Source of the DNA: Candidatus Leucobacter sulfamidivorax | GTDB lineage: Bacteria > Actinomycetota > Actinomycetes > Actinomycetales > Microbacteriaceae | Direction of reading: 5' to 3' | NCBI GenBank assembly: GCA_016771945.1 | Contig: QZLF01000003.1 | Coordinates: forward strand, 186,001 to 250,000 | DNA: 64,000 bases | Shown: piece after piece, positions 8,309 to 17,109 of the stretch | Layout: every line of letters begins with the position of its first letter | Position numbering within the stretch: position 1 is the stretch's first letter | The notes under the pieces: model-generated | Databases searched by the model: none | Seen by the model: the letters and a program-made list of their open reading frames with translations, nothing else | What the model was told of the DNA's origin: nothing | Position numbers and translations under genes: made by a program

Positions 8309-11300
8309 ACGGCAGCCGCCACCAGATCAGCTTGAGCTCGACCTCTGGGGTCTGGACGAAACAACCGCTGACGCACAGATTGCTGAAGCTGGCACACGAG
8401 AAGCAGGTGAGCTCAATGACGCACTACGCGCACCGGATCAGGGCACATTGGGAGAGGTACGCCCCGAACCACATGAAGACCTTGGCGGCTTCGAGCGAGG
8501 ATCTGGAGACACGCTTTTCGGAGATTGGAACCGAAGTGCTGGGGGAAGTGAGTTCGCTGAGCGAGGACATGGCGCGCGTGATGCTGGCGGAAATGCCCGA
8601 AGCGAGGGAGGATTATCTCACCCAGGTCGCACTGCTGACCACGGCCCGGAAGATAGCGGAGGAGATCGCCATGACTCATCAACTCGCATGGATGAGCGAT
8701 CCCTCGCTGACTCTGACCGAGGCTCGACAGGAGTGGGAGGACACCCGGCCGATGGACGAGGGGCTGATGATGATCGTCGATCGGATTCAGGACAGCCCGT
8801 ACCCGATCTACTCGACCGAGGAACTGGAAGAGATAGCTCAGGAATGGGCGATCCCGATGTGGTTCTTCGAGGGCCTGATCGGATCGGAGAACCCCTACCG
8901 CTACCTGGAGGAGTATCAGGGGATCATGGAAGAAGCAGCGAATATTCGCTTCCTCCGCGAAGTCCAGTAGCCGAAACCCTCGAGCCAGCAGCGCCCCGTC
9001 TGGCTGCACCCCGGTTTGTGCCGGGCGCAGCAGATGCGCGCCCGCCGAGCGGTGCGAAGAGCCGCTACCACGCAAACATCGCCGCGATCCGGCTATTGCG
9101 GCAGCTTGAAGCGGAGCAACGGCCGGCCACGGAGGCTGAGCAGACGATGCTCGCACGCTGGTCGAGCTGGGGTGCGGTGGCAGACGTGTTCGATACGTCA
9201 AAACCGGAGTGGGAGAAAGAGCGCGCCGAGCTGCGCGAACTGCTCAGTGAAGACGAGTGGCGGGCTGCGGCCCGCACGACGATGAACGCGCACTACACCG
9301 ACCCCGATGTCGTGCGTGAGATATGGCGGGCGCTAGGAGACCTCGGTTTCTCGGGCGGTCGCGTGCTCGAACCGGGTAGCGGATCCGGTACGTTCATCGG
9401 TCTCGCACCCGAAGGTGCCCATGCGACTGGCGTGGAGCTTGACCCGATGACGGCGGCGATCAGTCGCGCACTCTACCCCGACGCAAATATTCGCACCGAG
9501 TCGTTCGCAGACTCCCGATTCCCCGAGGGCACATTCGACGTTGCGGTGGGCAACGTGCCCTACGGGAAGATCCAGTTGCATGACCGGGTGTACAACGCCT
9601 CTGAGTATGCGATCCACAACCACTTCATCATCAAGTCGCTGAGGCTCTTGCGGCCTGGCGGGCTGATGGCGGTACTCACTTCCTTTTACACGCTCGACGC
9701 CAGGAACCCTGGCCCACGCCGGGAGATGAACGCAGTCGCTGACCTCATCGGCGCGGTCAGGATGCCGAGCGGAGCGCACCGCAGGATCGCGGGCACCGAG
9801 ATCGTCACCGACCTCTTACTGTTCCGTCGCCGCGCAGACGGTGAACCACCGCGCGATCTCACTTGGGAGACGGTGACGCAGCTCGACTTCGACGGGAAAC
9901 CGTTGAACCTGAACCGCTACTTTGACGAACACCCGGAGATGGTGCTCGGCGAGATCGGGATGCAGCACGGCCTCTATTCGGCACTCACCCTCGTCGTGAA
10001 AGGCGACCACGAGCACGCCGCCGAGCACCTGCAAAACGCACTCGACCAGCTGACATTCCAAGCACGTCGCGAGGATTTGACACTGACCGAGGCCGCACCG
10101 GAGGTCGAGGCAAGGCGCGCGGCATTCGTGCCGTCGGAGCCTGGCCGATGGGATGGGTCAATCGTGCCGCACGACAATGGCAGCTTCGGCGTGGTCGCCG
10201 TAGGCGCAGTCGTGCCATTCAAGGTCGCGAAGTCAGCGGCGCGAGAGCTACGAGCGCTACTCAGTTTGCGGGATCAAGCGTCGACGCTGCTCACGATGGA
10301 GGCGCACTCCCTCGATGACACCCCTGAACTCGATCAGGCACGCGAACAGCTACGCCGCTCCTACCAGAAGTATGTCGGCGTCTATGGGGCGCTGAATCGC
10401 TACAAGCTGCGCAGTACCGGGCGATTCGATGAGGACGGCAACCCGAAGTACGCGCGCACGGTGCCGACCCCGATCAGACTGCTGCGCAGCGACCCGTTCG
10501 GGCCGCTCGTGCTCGCGCTCGAGAACTTCGAGGAAACCACTCAAGAAGCGACTCCGGCGACATTGCTGAGCGAGCGGGTCGTGGTGCCCAGGCCTGAGAT
10601 TCAAGGAGTGGAGACCCCTGCGGACGCGGTAGCGGTGAGTCTCGACCGTACCGGCGGGATCGACCTGATCCTGATCGCCGATCTGCTCGGCATGAGCGAG
10701 CCGGAGGCTCGCGGCGCACTTGACGGCCTGGTGTTCACCGATCCGGTGACCGATGAACTGATCCACGCCCCGGCGTACCTTTCGGGTGACATCTACGAAA
10801 AGCTCGACGCTGCCCGTCAGCGTGCAGAGCGTGATCCCGAGTTCGCGGTGAACATCACCGCACTGGAACAAGTGAAGCCCGAACCGCTCGGCGCTGAAGA
10901 CATCACGCCGAGGATCGGAGCGGTGTGGATCAGCGCGCAGATTCACCAGCAGTTCCTCACCGAGCTTCTGCAGGCCCGTGATGTCGTGGTCGAGAACCCG
11001 GTGCCAGGCATGTGGCAGGTGAAGGGCGGCAGGCACGGTATCCGATCAACCTCCGAATGGGGCACCGAGCGTCGCTCCGCGCCCGTTCTGCTTGAAGCGC
11101 TCGCTGAGCAGCGACCCATCCTCGTCTACGACACCGAAAAGGACATAGAGGGCAAAGAACGGCAGGTACTCAACCCCACCGAGACAGCAGCCGCACAGGA
11201 AAAGGCGAACCAGCTACAGGAGCGGTTCGCTGAATGGGTGTGGGAAGACCCCGAGCGCGCCCGCACCCTGGTAGACGGCTACAACCGCAGGTTCGCGTGC

Positions 11301-14054
11301 ATCGCGCTCCGCGACTACACGGGCGCTGCCGACTATCTCACATTTCCAGGGCTTGCTGCGAACACGATCACGCTGCGCCCGCACCAGCGCGCAGCGGTAG
11401 CCCGGATGGTCGCAGAACCGTCCGTCGGTCTCTTCCATGAGGTCGGTGCAGGGAAGACCGCTGAGATGGTGTGCGGGGCGATGGAGATGCGACGTATGGG
11501 CCTCATCAACAAGCCCGTTGTCTCGGTGCCGAATCATATGTTGGAGCAGTTCTCGCGTGAGTGGTTGCAGTTGTATCCGAACGCGAAGATTCTCACAGCG
11601 TCGAGCCAGGATGTGACGCGGGATCGGCGGCGAGCGTTCGTCGCGCGGGCAGCGGCGAACGAGTGGGATGCGATCATCATGACGCACTCCGCGTTCGAGC
11701 GCGTGCCACTGCGGGTCGATACCGAACATGAGTATCGTGACCGGCAACTCGACGCTCTCCGCACCGCGCTCGAAGCCGCCGACAAGGAAGATCGCATCAG
11801 TGTGAAGCGGATGCAGCGCGCCCTCACAATGGCCGAGGAACGCCTCAAGAAGCTCGCAGACAAACCCCGCGATCCGGGCATCAACTTCGAGGACACCGGT
11901 ATCGACTACGTCATCGTGGACGAATCGCACCTTTTCAAGAACCTTGCCACACCGTCGAACATTCGAGACGCCTCGATCACCGGGTCAGAGCGCGCTTCCG
12001 ATCTTCACATGAAGCTCGAGTATCTCCGTTCGACGGGGAAGACAAGGATCGTGACCGCTGCGACGGCGACGCCAATCTCGAACTCCATCACCGAAGCGTA
12101 TGTGATGCAGCGCTACCTGCGCCCAGACCTGTTCCATGCTGCCGGAATCGGTGAGAGCTTCGACGCATGGGCGGCGACCTTTGGCGAGACAGTCACGCAG
12201 ATGGAGATGTCTCCCACGGGTGCGTCATTCAGGATGAAGACGCGATTCGCGAAGTTCCAGAACGTACCCGAAATGCTCCGCATGTGGTCGACGTTCGCCG
12301 ACGTGAAAACCGCCGAAGATCTGAAGCTCCCCGTTCCCGACATTCGCATTCGCGACGATGGCAACCGTGCCCCGCTCACCAGAGGCGTAGCCCCATCGTC
12401 CGAACTGGTGGCGTTCGTGAAGACCCTCGGTGAACGTGCCGAGATGATTGCCTCCGGCAGTGTTGACCCGCGCGAGGACAACATGCTCTCGGTCACCAGC
12501 GACGGCAGGAAAGCCGCACTCGATATGCGGCTGACCATCTCTGACGATCCCTCCGGCCCTACCAAGGTCGACGTCGCGGCCGACATGATCTTCCGCACCT
12601 GGGAGAACACCCGAGATACCGAGTACCTCGATACGGTGACCGGCGAGCCATCGCCGATCAAAGGTGCGATGCAGTTGGTGTTCTCCGACCTCTCGACACC
12701 GAACAAGGAGCGGTGGAACGTGTACGAGGAACTGCGCACCCAACTCATCTACCGTGGGATGCCTGCCGAGGGTATCCGGTTCATTCACGAGGCCCGCAAC
12801 GACCTCGAGAAAGGTCGCCTGTTCGCGGCTGCCCGCGCCGGACACATCTCTGTACTTCTCGGTTCCACCGAACGCATGGGCGTCGGCACGAACGTTCAAG
12901 CACGAGCCATCGCGCTCTATCACCTCGACTGCCCTTGGCGACCCTCTGATATTGCGCAACGCGAGGGCCGGATTCTGCGGCAAGGCAACCAGAATGAGGA
13001 AGTCGCAATCGTCAGGCTCGTCACCGAGCGTTCTTTCGACTCGTATATGTGGCAGGGCGTTGAGCGTAAAGCGAAGTTCATTTCACAGGTGATGCGCGGC
13101 AGGCTGGACGTACGCGAGATCGAAGAAATCGACTCAGCCTCGCTCACCGCTGCCGAGGCGAAAGCCATCTCGTCCGGCAACCCACTGTTGCTCGATCAGG
13201 CCAATCTTCAGAGTGAAGTTACCCGGCTGCGACGACTCGACCGGGCGCACCAGAACAACGAGCGGATGCTCGAATACACCCGTTCCCAGGCAGTTCAAGA
13301 CGCTGCCCGTGCTGCCGATGACATCGACGGGATACGGGCAGCGATCCCGAACATGATCGACACCACGGCCGAGAAGTTCCGCATCACGATCCAAGGCCGC
13401 TTCTACGATTCGCGTAGCGATGCCGGCCACGCGCTCATGGGATGGGCAAGGCAAGCGAACATGCAATACGCAGGGCGTCACCAAGCACAGGACTACGGCG
13501 TGATCGGGCGGATCGGCGGCTTCGACATCAGCTGCGAGCTCGTGCCCGAAATGGCCGGAGACGTGCTCGTGCGTACCAGCTTGCACGGAGTACCGAGGGG
13601 ATCGTTTACTGTCACCCGAGACTCGTTCCTGCAAGGCGGTGTCGGTCTGATCCAGCGGATCGAGAATCGTATGGCTGCACTCCCGAAGCTGTTGGCCGAA
13701 GCCGAACAGGATCTAGCGCGAGCCGAACAGACCCGGCAGGATGCCGAGCAGCGTCTCGGGCAACCGTTCAAGCATGCCCTCGCGCTCTCTGCGGCTGAGG
13801 CCGACCTCGAGAAGGTCGAGAAGAAGATCGCCGTTATGCAGCGGCAAACCCCGGAGGAACCCTCCCCAGAGCCTGAGCGGGTCTCGGCTTCGCCGTCTCG
13901 CCCGGAACTCACGGTTGAGGCGGTGCGCGCGTATCAGCCACTGGGCGGGGTGCGCTCCGATCCCGAGCAGCAGCGACCCCATGCTCCGGCTGCTGCTCCC
14001 AGCGCGTTCGCCCCGGTGCCGCCGAGACCGTCTGGGTTGCAGATCGGGCGGTAA
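8295..14054 (+). CDS. DarB-like DNA methyltransferase-helicase fusion
   Basis: A very large protein, 1919 residues from ATG 8295. A Gly/Asp/Arg-rich, low-complexity N-terminus (about residues 40-230) precedes an N6-adenine methyltransferase domain with motif I LEPGSGSGTF (about 357) and motif IV NVPYG (about 420). A superfamily 2 helicase follows, with Walker A EVGAGKT (about 1050), motif II DESH (about 1207) and motif VI QREGRILRQGNQ (about 1555), then a coiled-coil C-terminus. Fusions of this layout resemble phage P1 DarB, which protects incoming DNA from host restriction, so anti-restriction or DNA processing during transfer is likely. The N-terminal start is uncertain: the stretch 8416-8970 is also a protein-like frame in another phase, and an in-frame GTG at 9018 could be an alternative start just before the conserved region. 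Confidence 0.85.
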   Translation: MARRRRQPPPDQLELDLWGLDETTADAQIAEAGTREAGELNDALRAPDQGTLGEVRPEPHEDLGGFERGSGDTLFGDWNRSAGGSEFAERGHGARDAGGNARSEGGLSHPGRTADHGPEDSGGDRHDSSTRMDERSLADSDRGSTGVGGHPADGRGADDDRRSDSGQPVPDLLDRGTGRDSSGMGDPDVVLRGPDRIGEPLPLPGGVSGDHGRSSEYSLPPRSPVAETLEPAAPRLAAPRFVPGAADARPPSGAKSRYHANIAAIRLLRQLEAEQRPATEAEQTMLARWSSWGAVADVFDTSKPEWEKERAELRELLSEDEWRAAARTTMNAHYTDPDVVREIWRALGDLGFSGGRVLEPGSGSGTFIGLAPEGAHATGVELDPMTAAISRALYPDANIRTESFADSRFPEGTFDVAVGNVPYGKIQLHDRVYNASEYAIHNHFIIKSLRLLRPGGLMAVLTSFYTLDARNPGPRREMNAVADLIGAVRMPSGAHRRIAGTEIVTDLLLFRRRADGEPPRDLTWETVTQLDFDGKPLNLNRYFDEHPEMVLGEIGMQHGLYSALTLVVKGDHEHAAEHLQNALDQLTFQARREDLTLTEAAPEVEARRAAFVPSEPGRWDGSIVPHDNGSFGVVAVGAVVPFKVAKSAARELRALLSLRDQASTLLTMEAHSLDDTPELDQAREQLRRSYQKYVGVYGALNRYKLRSTGRFDEDGNPKYARTVPTPIRLLRSDPFGPLVLALENFEETTQEATPATLLSERVVVPRPEIQGVETPADAVAVSLDRTGGIDLILIADLLGMSEPEARGALDGLVFTDPVTDELIHAPAYLSGDIYEKLDAARQRAERDPEFAVNITALEQVKPEPLGAEDITPRIGAVWISAQIHQQFLTELLQARDVVVENPVPGMWQVKGGRHGIRSTSEWGTERRSAPVLLEALAEQRPILVYDTEKDIEGKERQVLNPTETAAAQEKANQLQERFAEWVWEDPERARTLVDGYNRRFACIALRDYTGAADYLTFPGLAANTITLRPHQRAAVARMVAEPSVGLFHEVGAGKTAEMVCGAMEMRRMGLINKPVVSVPNHMLEQFSREWLQLYPNAKILTASSQDVTRDRRRAFVARAAANEWDAIIMTHSAFERVPLRVDTEHEYRDRQLDALRTALEAADKEDRISVKRMQRALTMAEERLKKLADKPRDPGINFEDTGIDYVIVDESHLFKNLATPSNIRDASITGSERASDLHMKLEYLRSTGKTRIVTAATATPISNSITEAYVMQRYLRPDLFHAAGIGESFDAWAATFGETVTQMEMSPTGASFRMKTRFAKFQNVPEMLRMWSTFADVKTAEDLKLPVPDIRIRDDGNRAPLTRGVAPSSELVAFVKTLGERAEMIASGSVDPREDNMLSVTSDGRKAALDMRLTISDDPSGPTKVDVAADMIFRTWENTRDTEYLDTVTGEPSPIKGAMQLVFSDLSTPNKERWNVYEELRTQLIYRGMPAEGIRFIHEARNDLEKGRLFAAARAGHISVLLGSTERMGVGTNVQARAIALYHLDCPWRPSDIAQREGRILRQGNQNEEVAIVRLVTERSFDSYMWQGVERKAKFISQVMRGRLDVREIEEIDSASLTAAEAKAISSGNPLLLDQANLQSEVTRLRRLDRAHQNNERMLEYTRSQAVQDAARAADDIDGIRAAIPNMIDTTAEKFRITIQGRFYDSRSDAGHALMGWARQANMQYAGRHQAQDYGVIGRIGGFDISCELVPEMAGDVLVRTSLHGVPRGSFTVTRDSFLQGGVGLIQRIENRMAALPKLLAEAEQDLARAEQTRQDAEQRLGQPFKHALALSAAEADLEKVEKKIAVMQRQTPEEPSPEPERVSASPSRPELTVEAVRAYQPLGGVRSDPEQQRPHAPAAAPSAFAPVPPRPSGLQIGR
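8416..8970 (+). CDS. Nested out-of-frame gene inside the methyltransferase-helicase ORF
   Basis: A 184-residue acidic, helix-rich protein (begins MTHYAHRIRAHWERYAP) encoded one frame away from the helicase ORF and entirely inside it. ATG 8416 has AGGTGA five bases upstream. Most codons in this frame end in G or C, as expected for a real gene in this genome, while the helicase frame over the same bases reads as Gly/Arg/Asp-rich low complexity, as expected of a shadow. The frame stays open upstream to 8332, but that part is less protein-like. It contains repeated acidic helices (SEDLETRFSEIGTEVLGEV, YSTEELEEIAQEWAIPMWFF). I do not recognise a named family. Either both frames are translated (overprinting) or the helicase starts later. 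See findings. Confidence 0.7.
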   Translation: MTHYAHRIRAHWERYAPNHMKTLAASSEDLETRFSEIGTEVLGEVSSLSEDMARVMLAEMPEAREDYLTQVALLTTARKIAEEIAMTHQLAWMSDPSLTLTEARQEWEDTRPMDEGLMMIVDRIQDSPYPIYSTEELEEIAQEWAIPMWFFEGLIGSENPYRYLEEYQGIMEEAANIRFLREVQ

Positions 14055-14128
14055 TCGCTTCTCGGGGTGGCGACCTCACCTCCTTGTTGCCGCGCGGAGG
14101 CGCGGTGCTACAGGCAAGGAGAACCCCA

Positions 14129-14647
14129 ATGAACGACAGCAGCGAACCGGCCCCCGCATCTGAGCCGATCGAAACCCTCGATGCGATCGTCGGGTTCTTT
14201 GCAACCGACCCGAAGCCCAGCAAGACCCGCGACGGCGCACCCAAAATCTATGCCCGCTACGGCACCGAGCGATTCGTTCACGATCCCGAGACGGGCAGCA
14301 CGATCAAGGAAGAGCCAACCTTTCACGCGCTCACCGCGTACTGGGGTGCTGCCGAGACAATCCTCGCTCAGTACCACAAGGGCGACTCGTTCATCGCGCA
14401 GGGGGTGGTGCGAGTCAGCGAGCAGACGGGCAAGGAACGCTTCGAGATCAAGCAGATCGGCCACAACACCCGACGCACCCGTTACACGGTCGACCGCAGC
14501 CCCCGCACCGAACAGCGTGCGGTAGAGCAGACCGCGATGAGGCAGGCACTCAGCACCGCGCAGGAGCACTCGACGGCAGTTAGCGCGCATCCTGAGCCGC
14601 GCCGCACCACGCACATGAACGCGGCATCAGTCGGCGTGAGTCGATGA
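14129..14647 (+). CDS. SSB-like OB-fold single-stranded DNA binding protein
   Basis: A 172-residue protein with an OB-fold-like core: an initial strand IVGFFATDPKPSK, a central YWGAAETILAQYHKGDSFIAQG, and GKERFEIKQIGHNTRRTRY, matching SSB-type proteins encoded by actinobacterial conjugative elements. A Gln/His/Arg-rich tail follows. It should coat transferred or replicating single-stranded DNA. The frame is open from 14084, but ATG 14129 is preferred because AAGGAG sits eight bases upstream. It follows the methyltransferase-helicase and overlaps the next gene by 4 bases (ATGA). The classical acidic SSB tail is not seen. Confidence 0.75.
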   Translation: MNDSSEPAPASEPIETLDAIVGFFATDPKPSKTRDGAPKIYARYGTERFVHDPETGSTIKEEPTFHALTAYWGAAETILAQYHKGDSFIAQGVVRVSEQTGKERFEIKQIGHNTRRTRYTVDRSPRTEQRAVEQTAMRQALSTAQEHSTAVSAHPEPRRTTHMNAASVGVSR

Positions 14648-15276
14648 GCGAGGACGTCATGGATCCGAGTGAACTTCCTCCCGCCCCGGAGGCAGTCGAA
14701 CCAGATTCATCGGCATCGACATCACGAGAGTTGCCACGTCTCGGTACCCCGGTGAATGCGGGCGGCAGAGTGAGCGCACCTCCGCGACCGATCAACTGGA
14801 ACCTACTCACCAGCGAACAAGCCGAGATCGAGTGGCTCGAACTCAACAGCTGGGTCTCCTGGCTGAAACTCTCCTACGGTCTCACACCGGCAGTGCTGCC
14901 CCCGCTGTGGCACCGACACCCCGAGTTGGTATGGGAACTCTCGGCGCTGCATTGTCACTGGCTCGGTGCCTACGATCCTGAACAGCACGCCAGCGGCCCG
15001 ATCACCTGGCACCGCGACTTCACTGAAGCTCGGATGCGCCTGCGCGAATGGGTGCAGGCCTCCGGCACCCGCATCGACCGTGACCGCCCCACACGGCAAA
15101 CCACTTGGCCGGGCGACACCCCGTACCCTGCGGCGGCGGAGGCCCCCATCGTTGACCGCGACTCCGACTTCGTAGAGTTCGTCAAAGCCGATGTGGCTTC
15201 GCGCCGTGCCGACGAAGATGCTTACTTCAAGCTTCTCGCTGAAGATGAGTCTTCACGTTCCTGCAACCCCGTGTGA
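14644..15276 (+). CDS. DUF4913-like conserved ICE protein
   Basis: A 210-residue protein with a disordered Pro/Ser-rich start, then a Trp-rich domain: a long segment (SWVSWLKLSYGLT), PPLWHRHPELVWELSALHCH and ITWHRDFTEARMRL. This spacing of Trp and of a late 'W-x-x-H' block resembles DUF4913 proteins found in actinobacterial plasmids and integrative elements, whose role is unknown. It is translationally coupled to the SSB-like gene and is the last gene of the rightward operon, ending before a bidirectional terminator. Confidence 0.65.
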   Translation: MSEDVMDPSELPPAPEAVEPDSSASTSRELPRLGTPVNAGGRVSAPPRPINWNLLTSEQAEIEWLELNSWVSWLKLSYGLTPAVLPPLWHRHPELVWELSALHCHWLGAYDPEQHASGPITWHRDFTEARMRLREWVQASGTRIDRDRPTRQTTWPGDTPYPAAAEAPIVDRDSDFVEFVKADVASRRADEDAYFKLLAEDESSRSCNPV

Positions 15277-15309
15277 GCCAAGCGACGCCAACTGAACTGC
15301 AGAAATGGC

Positions 15310-15339
15310 TGAGGCCCCGATGTTTGTCTCGGGGCCTCA
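15310..15339. terminator. Bidirectional terminator between DUF4913-like gene and integrase
   Basis: A perfect 11-bp stem TGAGGCCCCGA with its complement (15310-15320 and 15329-15339), 8-base loop. It sits between convergent genes ending at 15276 (+) and 15357 (-) and can serve both. Confidence 0.8.
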
Positions 15340-15356
15340 ACCATTCCTCCTGAGTT

Positions 15357-16538
15357 CTACTCTGGCTTCGCGAATGCACTCTCAAGAATCTCGGCAGTCT
15401 TCGCATTCACCATCTGGTTGCGGCGAATGTAGTGCTGGATCGTGATTCTTGGATCAGTGTGCCCGAGCAGTTCGGCGGCAAGTTCCACGTCTGCCGCCTC
15501 GCTCACTGCGGTGGCGACGGTTCGGCGGAACATATGCGGAGTGATACCCGAGAGTCCTGCCAGGTTCAAAGCCTGACGAAGTTGACGGCGCACATTCGCC
15601 GGAGAGAGCGGAGTGCCCTCGCGAGAGCAGAACAGCAGTGCCTCTCGCGAGGTATCGGTGAGTTTGCTCAGGCGGCTGCGTACTGCTTCGGCAGTGAACG
15701 AAGGAATCGCTGCCGTGCGCTTCGACTTCGAGGTCTTCGGATGATCCTGGCGTTGCACCGGCTCACCCTTCGGGCAAACGATCGTGCCCGCAACCTCCAT
15801 CGTCGGCACAGCCGAAGCCACATCGACATCCATACGCCGGAAAGCCAGCGCCTCTCCGATACGACTGGAAGTGCCCAGCAGCACCTCAACAATCTGCCCA
15901 AGCTGACCGTCAGGCTTTGGGCCAGACGATGAAAGGCCAGTTTCCCAATGAGCGATTGCGGCACGCACCGCGTTTACCTCAGCCGGGGTCAACGCATCAG
16001 GAGTGTGTTGTGGCTTCCGCAGTTTGGCGATGCCGTCCATCGGGTTACGTGGCAGAACCTCATGCCGCACGGCAAGCCCGAAAGCGAGACGCATGACGTT
16101 GCGCGCCTGCTTCGCGCGATTGTAGCTCTGGCGGGCAAGCTGTTTAATGTGCCGGTCACAGCGAGCAACGCCAATCTCCCGCAGCGTGAAGTCTTTGAAC
16201 GCGGGGAGTACGAGAGTTCGCATGTTCCGCTCGTAGAGCTGCTTGGTGGCCTTGGCAAGATGATCTTCAAGTTCCAGGTCTTCAAGCCAGTAGGTCACGA
16301 GTTCAGTAAACGGGCTGTCTGGCGTGAGGGTCAGGTTTGAAGGCTGGAATTGAGTGCGCTCAGCGAGCTTCACCTTAAGCGCAGCCTCGGCAGCTCTCTT
16401 CGTCGCAGCGGTGGCCTGCACGGGGCGGGTGACTCCATCCCAATCTCGCATATTTGCGCGCGCCTCAACGCGATTGTTCGGCCTAGAGATGAACCAGATG
16501 TCACCGAAGGTACCGATGGGGAGACGTGGCCTGCTCAT
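15357..16538 (-). CDS. int: Tyrosine recombinase, ICE integrase
   Basis: A 393-residue site-specific recombinase that should catalyse integration into and excision from the tRNA-Pro gene. It has an N-terminal arm-binding region, a core-binding SAM-like domain (about 75-170) and a catalytic domain. Visible catalytic residues are Arg226 (SSRIGEAL), Lys in the KTSKSKRT segment (about 268-273), His335 and Arg338 (HMFRRT), His360 (LLGHTDP) and nucleophile Tyr370 (QHYIRR), so the R-K-H-R-H-Y set is complete. ATG at 16538 (MSRPRLPIG) is chosen over a longer open frame because GGGGGTGA lies just upstream. The excisionase gene ends four bases before this start, indicating co-transcription. Confidence 0.95.
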   Translation of the reverse strand: MSRPRLPIGTFGDIWFISRPNNRVEARANMRDWDGVTRPVQATAATKRAAEAALKVKLAERTQFQPSNLTLTPDSPFTELVTYWLEDLELEDHLAKATKQLYERNMRTLVLPAFKDFTLREIGVARCDRHIKQLARQSYNRAKQARNVMRLAFGLAVRHEVLPRNPMDGIAKLRKPQHTPDALTPAEVNAVRAAIAHWETGLSSSGPKPDGQLGQIVEVLLGTSSRIGEALAFRRMDVDVASAVPTMEVAGTIVCPKGEPVQRQDHPKTSKSKRTAAIPSFTAEAVRSRLSKLTDTSREALLFCSREGTPLSPANVRRQLRQALNLAGLSGITPHMFRRTVATAVSEAADVELAAELLGHTDPRITIQHYIRRNQMVNAKTAEILESAFAKPE

Positions 16539-16542
16539 CAGT

Positions 16543-16770
16543 TCACCCCCGATCCGATTCGAGGCTGCCGGGATCGCGCTGCGTCTCCATCCAGTTCTGC
16601 ACATCGGAGAGCGCGAACTTCAGCCGCTTGCCGAAGCGGTAGGCGCGAGGGCCGAGTCCGCGTGCCCTCCAGTCGTAGAGCGTCGAGACCGGAACCCCGA
16701 GATAGTCGGCAAGCTCGGTGATGTCGAACAGCGGTTCGAGGGAGCGGTGAGGGGTGGGCTTCGTATCCAT
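16543..16770 (-). CDS. xis: Excisionase / MerR-like helix-turn-helix protein
   Basis: A 75-residue DNA-binding protein with a winged helix of the AlpA/excisionase type: DITELADYLGVPVSTLYDW forms the helix-turn-helix, followed by RAYRFGKRLKFALSDVQNW. It lies directly upstream of and in the same operon as the integrase. Such small proteins bend att DNA to favour excision and may control int expression. Its own upstream region (16771-16949) carries direct repeats suited to binding by it or by the integrase arm domain. Confidence 0.9.
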   Translation of the reverse strand: MDTKPTPHRSLEPLFDITELADYLGVPVSTLYDWRARGLGPRAYRFGKRLKFALSDVQNWMETQRDPGSLESDRG

Positions 16771-16864
16771 GCCAGCGAGGTGCGCTAGTCAGACAAGAAA
16801 CAGGGTCAACCTGGAGCAACCATTCTCGGTTGGAGAGCCATGCCCCAGGGAGGGTGTCGGGATC

Positions 16865-16884
16865 GGGTTTTACATGGGTTTTAC
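16865..16884. repeat. Tandem direct repeats near att site
   Basis: The 9-base word GGGTTTTAC occurs twice (16865-16873 and 16876-16884), 11 bases apart, which places both on one DNA face, between xis and the tRNA gene. This suits arm-type binding sites for the integrase or excisionase. An inverted CAACC/GGTTG pair lies at 16817-16832. Confidence 0.5.
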
Positions 16885-16913
16885 GTGGACGGTTCAATTT
16901 CAGAAACCTCAAA

Positions 16914-16943
16914 GGCCGCGGAAACCGTTGAGTTTCCGCGGCC
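16914..16943 (-). terminator. Hairpin downstream of tRNA-Pro
   Basis: A perfect 12-bp inverted repeat GGCCGCGGAAAC (16914-16925 with 16932-16943), 6-base loop, seven bases past the tRNA 3' end. On the minus strand it is followed by TTTGAGG, a weak T tract. It probably ends tRNA transcription and may be part of the element junction. Confidence 0.6.
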
Positions 16944-16949
16944 TAGTGG

Positions 16950-17023
16950 TCGGGATGACAGGATTTGAACCTGCGACCCCGTCGTCCCGAACGACGTGCG
17001 CTACCAAGCTGCGCCACATCCCG
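16950..17023 (-). tRNA. tRNA-Pro (anticodon CGG)
   Basis: The 74-nt minus-strand sequence folds as a cloverleaf. The acceptor stem CGGGATG pairs with CATCCCG and is followed by discriminator A. The anticodon stem is CGTCG/CGACG around loop TTCGGGA, giving anticodon CGG, and the T-loop segment GGTTCAAATCC is present. The gene is intact. Its 3' half points toward the integrase, so it is the probable attachment site of the element. CCA is not encoded. Confidence 0.95.
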
Positions 17024-17109
17024 ATCGTGCCGAAGCACGCCCTCCAGCTTAGCGGGTCCGCCGCCGATCGCGAAAACGACGAGGGGCGCCGATGTGGAAG
17101 ACTTGAGGG

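Larger units (their letters stand above)
1..16949. mobile_element. Partial integrative and conjugative element inserted at tRNA-Pro
   Basis: The stretch from the window start to the tRNA-Pro gene holds a contiguous set of conjugation, replication-associated and integration genes. They are an SCO6880-like protein, a VirB4-like ATPase, a coupling protein, a methyltransferase-helicase, an SSB-like protein, an excisionase and a tyrosine integrase. The integrase and excisionase lie next to the 3' end of the tRNA gene, which is the usual insertion layout for such elements. The left end, the second att site and a relaxase are not in the window, so the element is incomplete here. Composition looks somewhat less GC-rich than the chromosome to the right. 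The exact right boundary should lie within or just past the tRNA 3' end and cannot be set without the other att copy. Confidence 0.85.
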
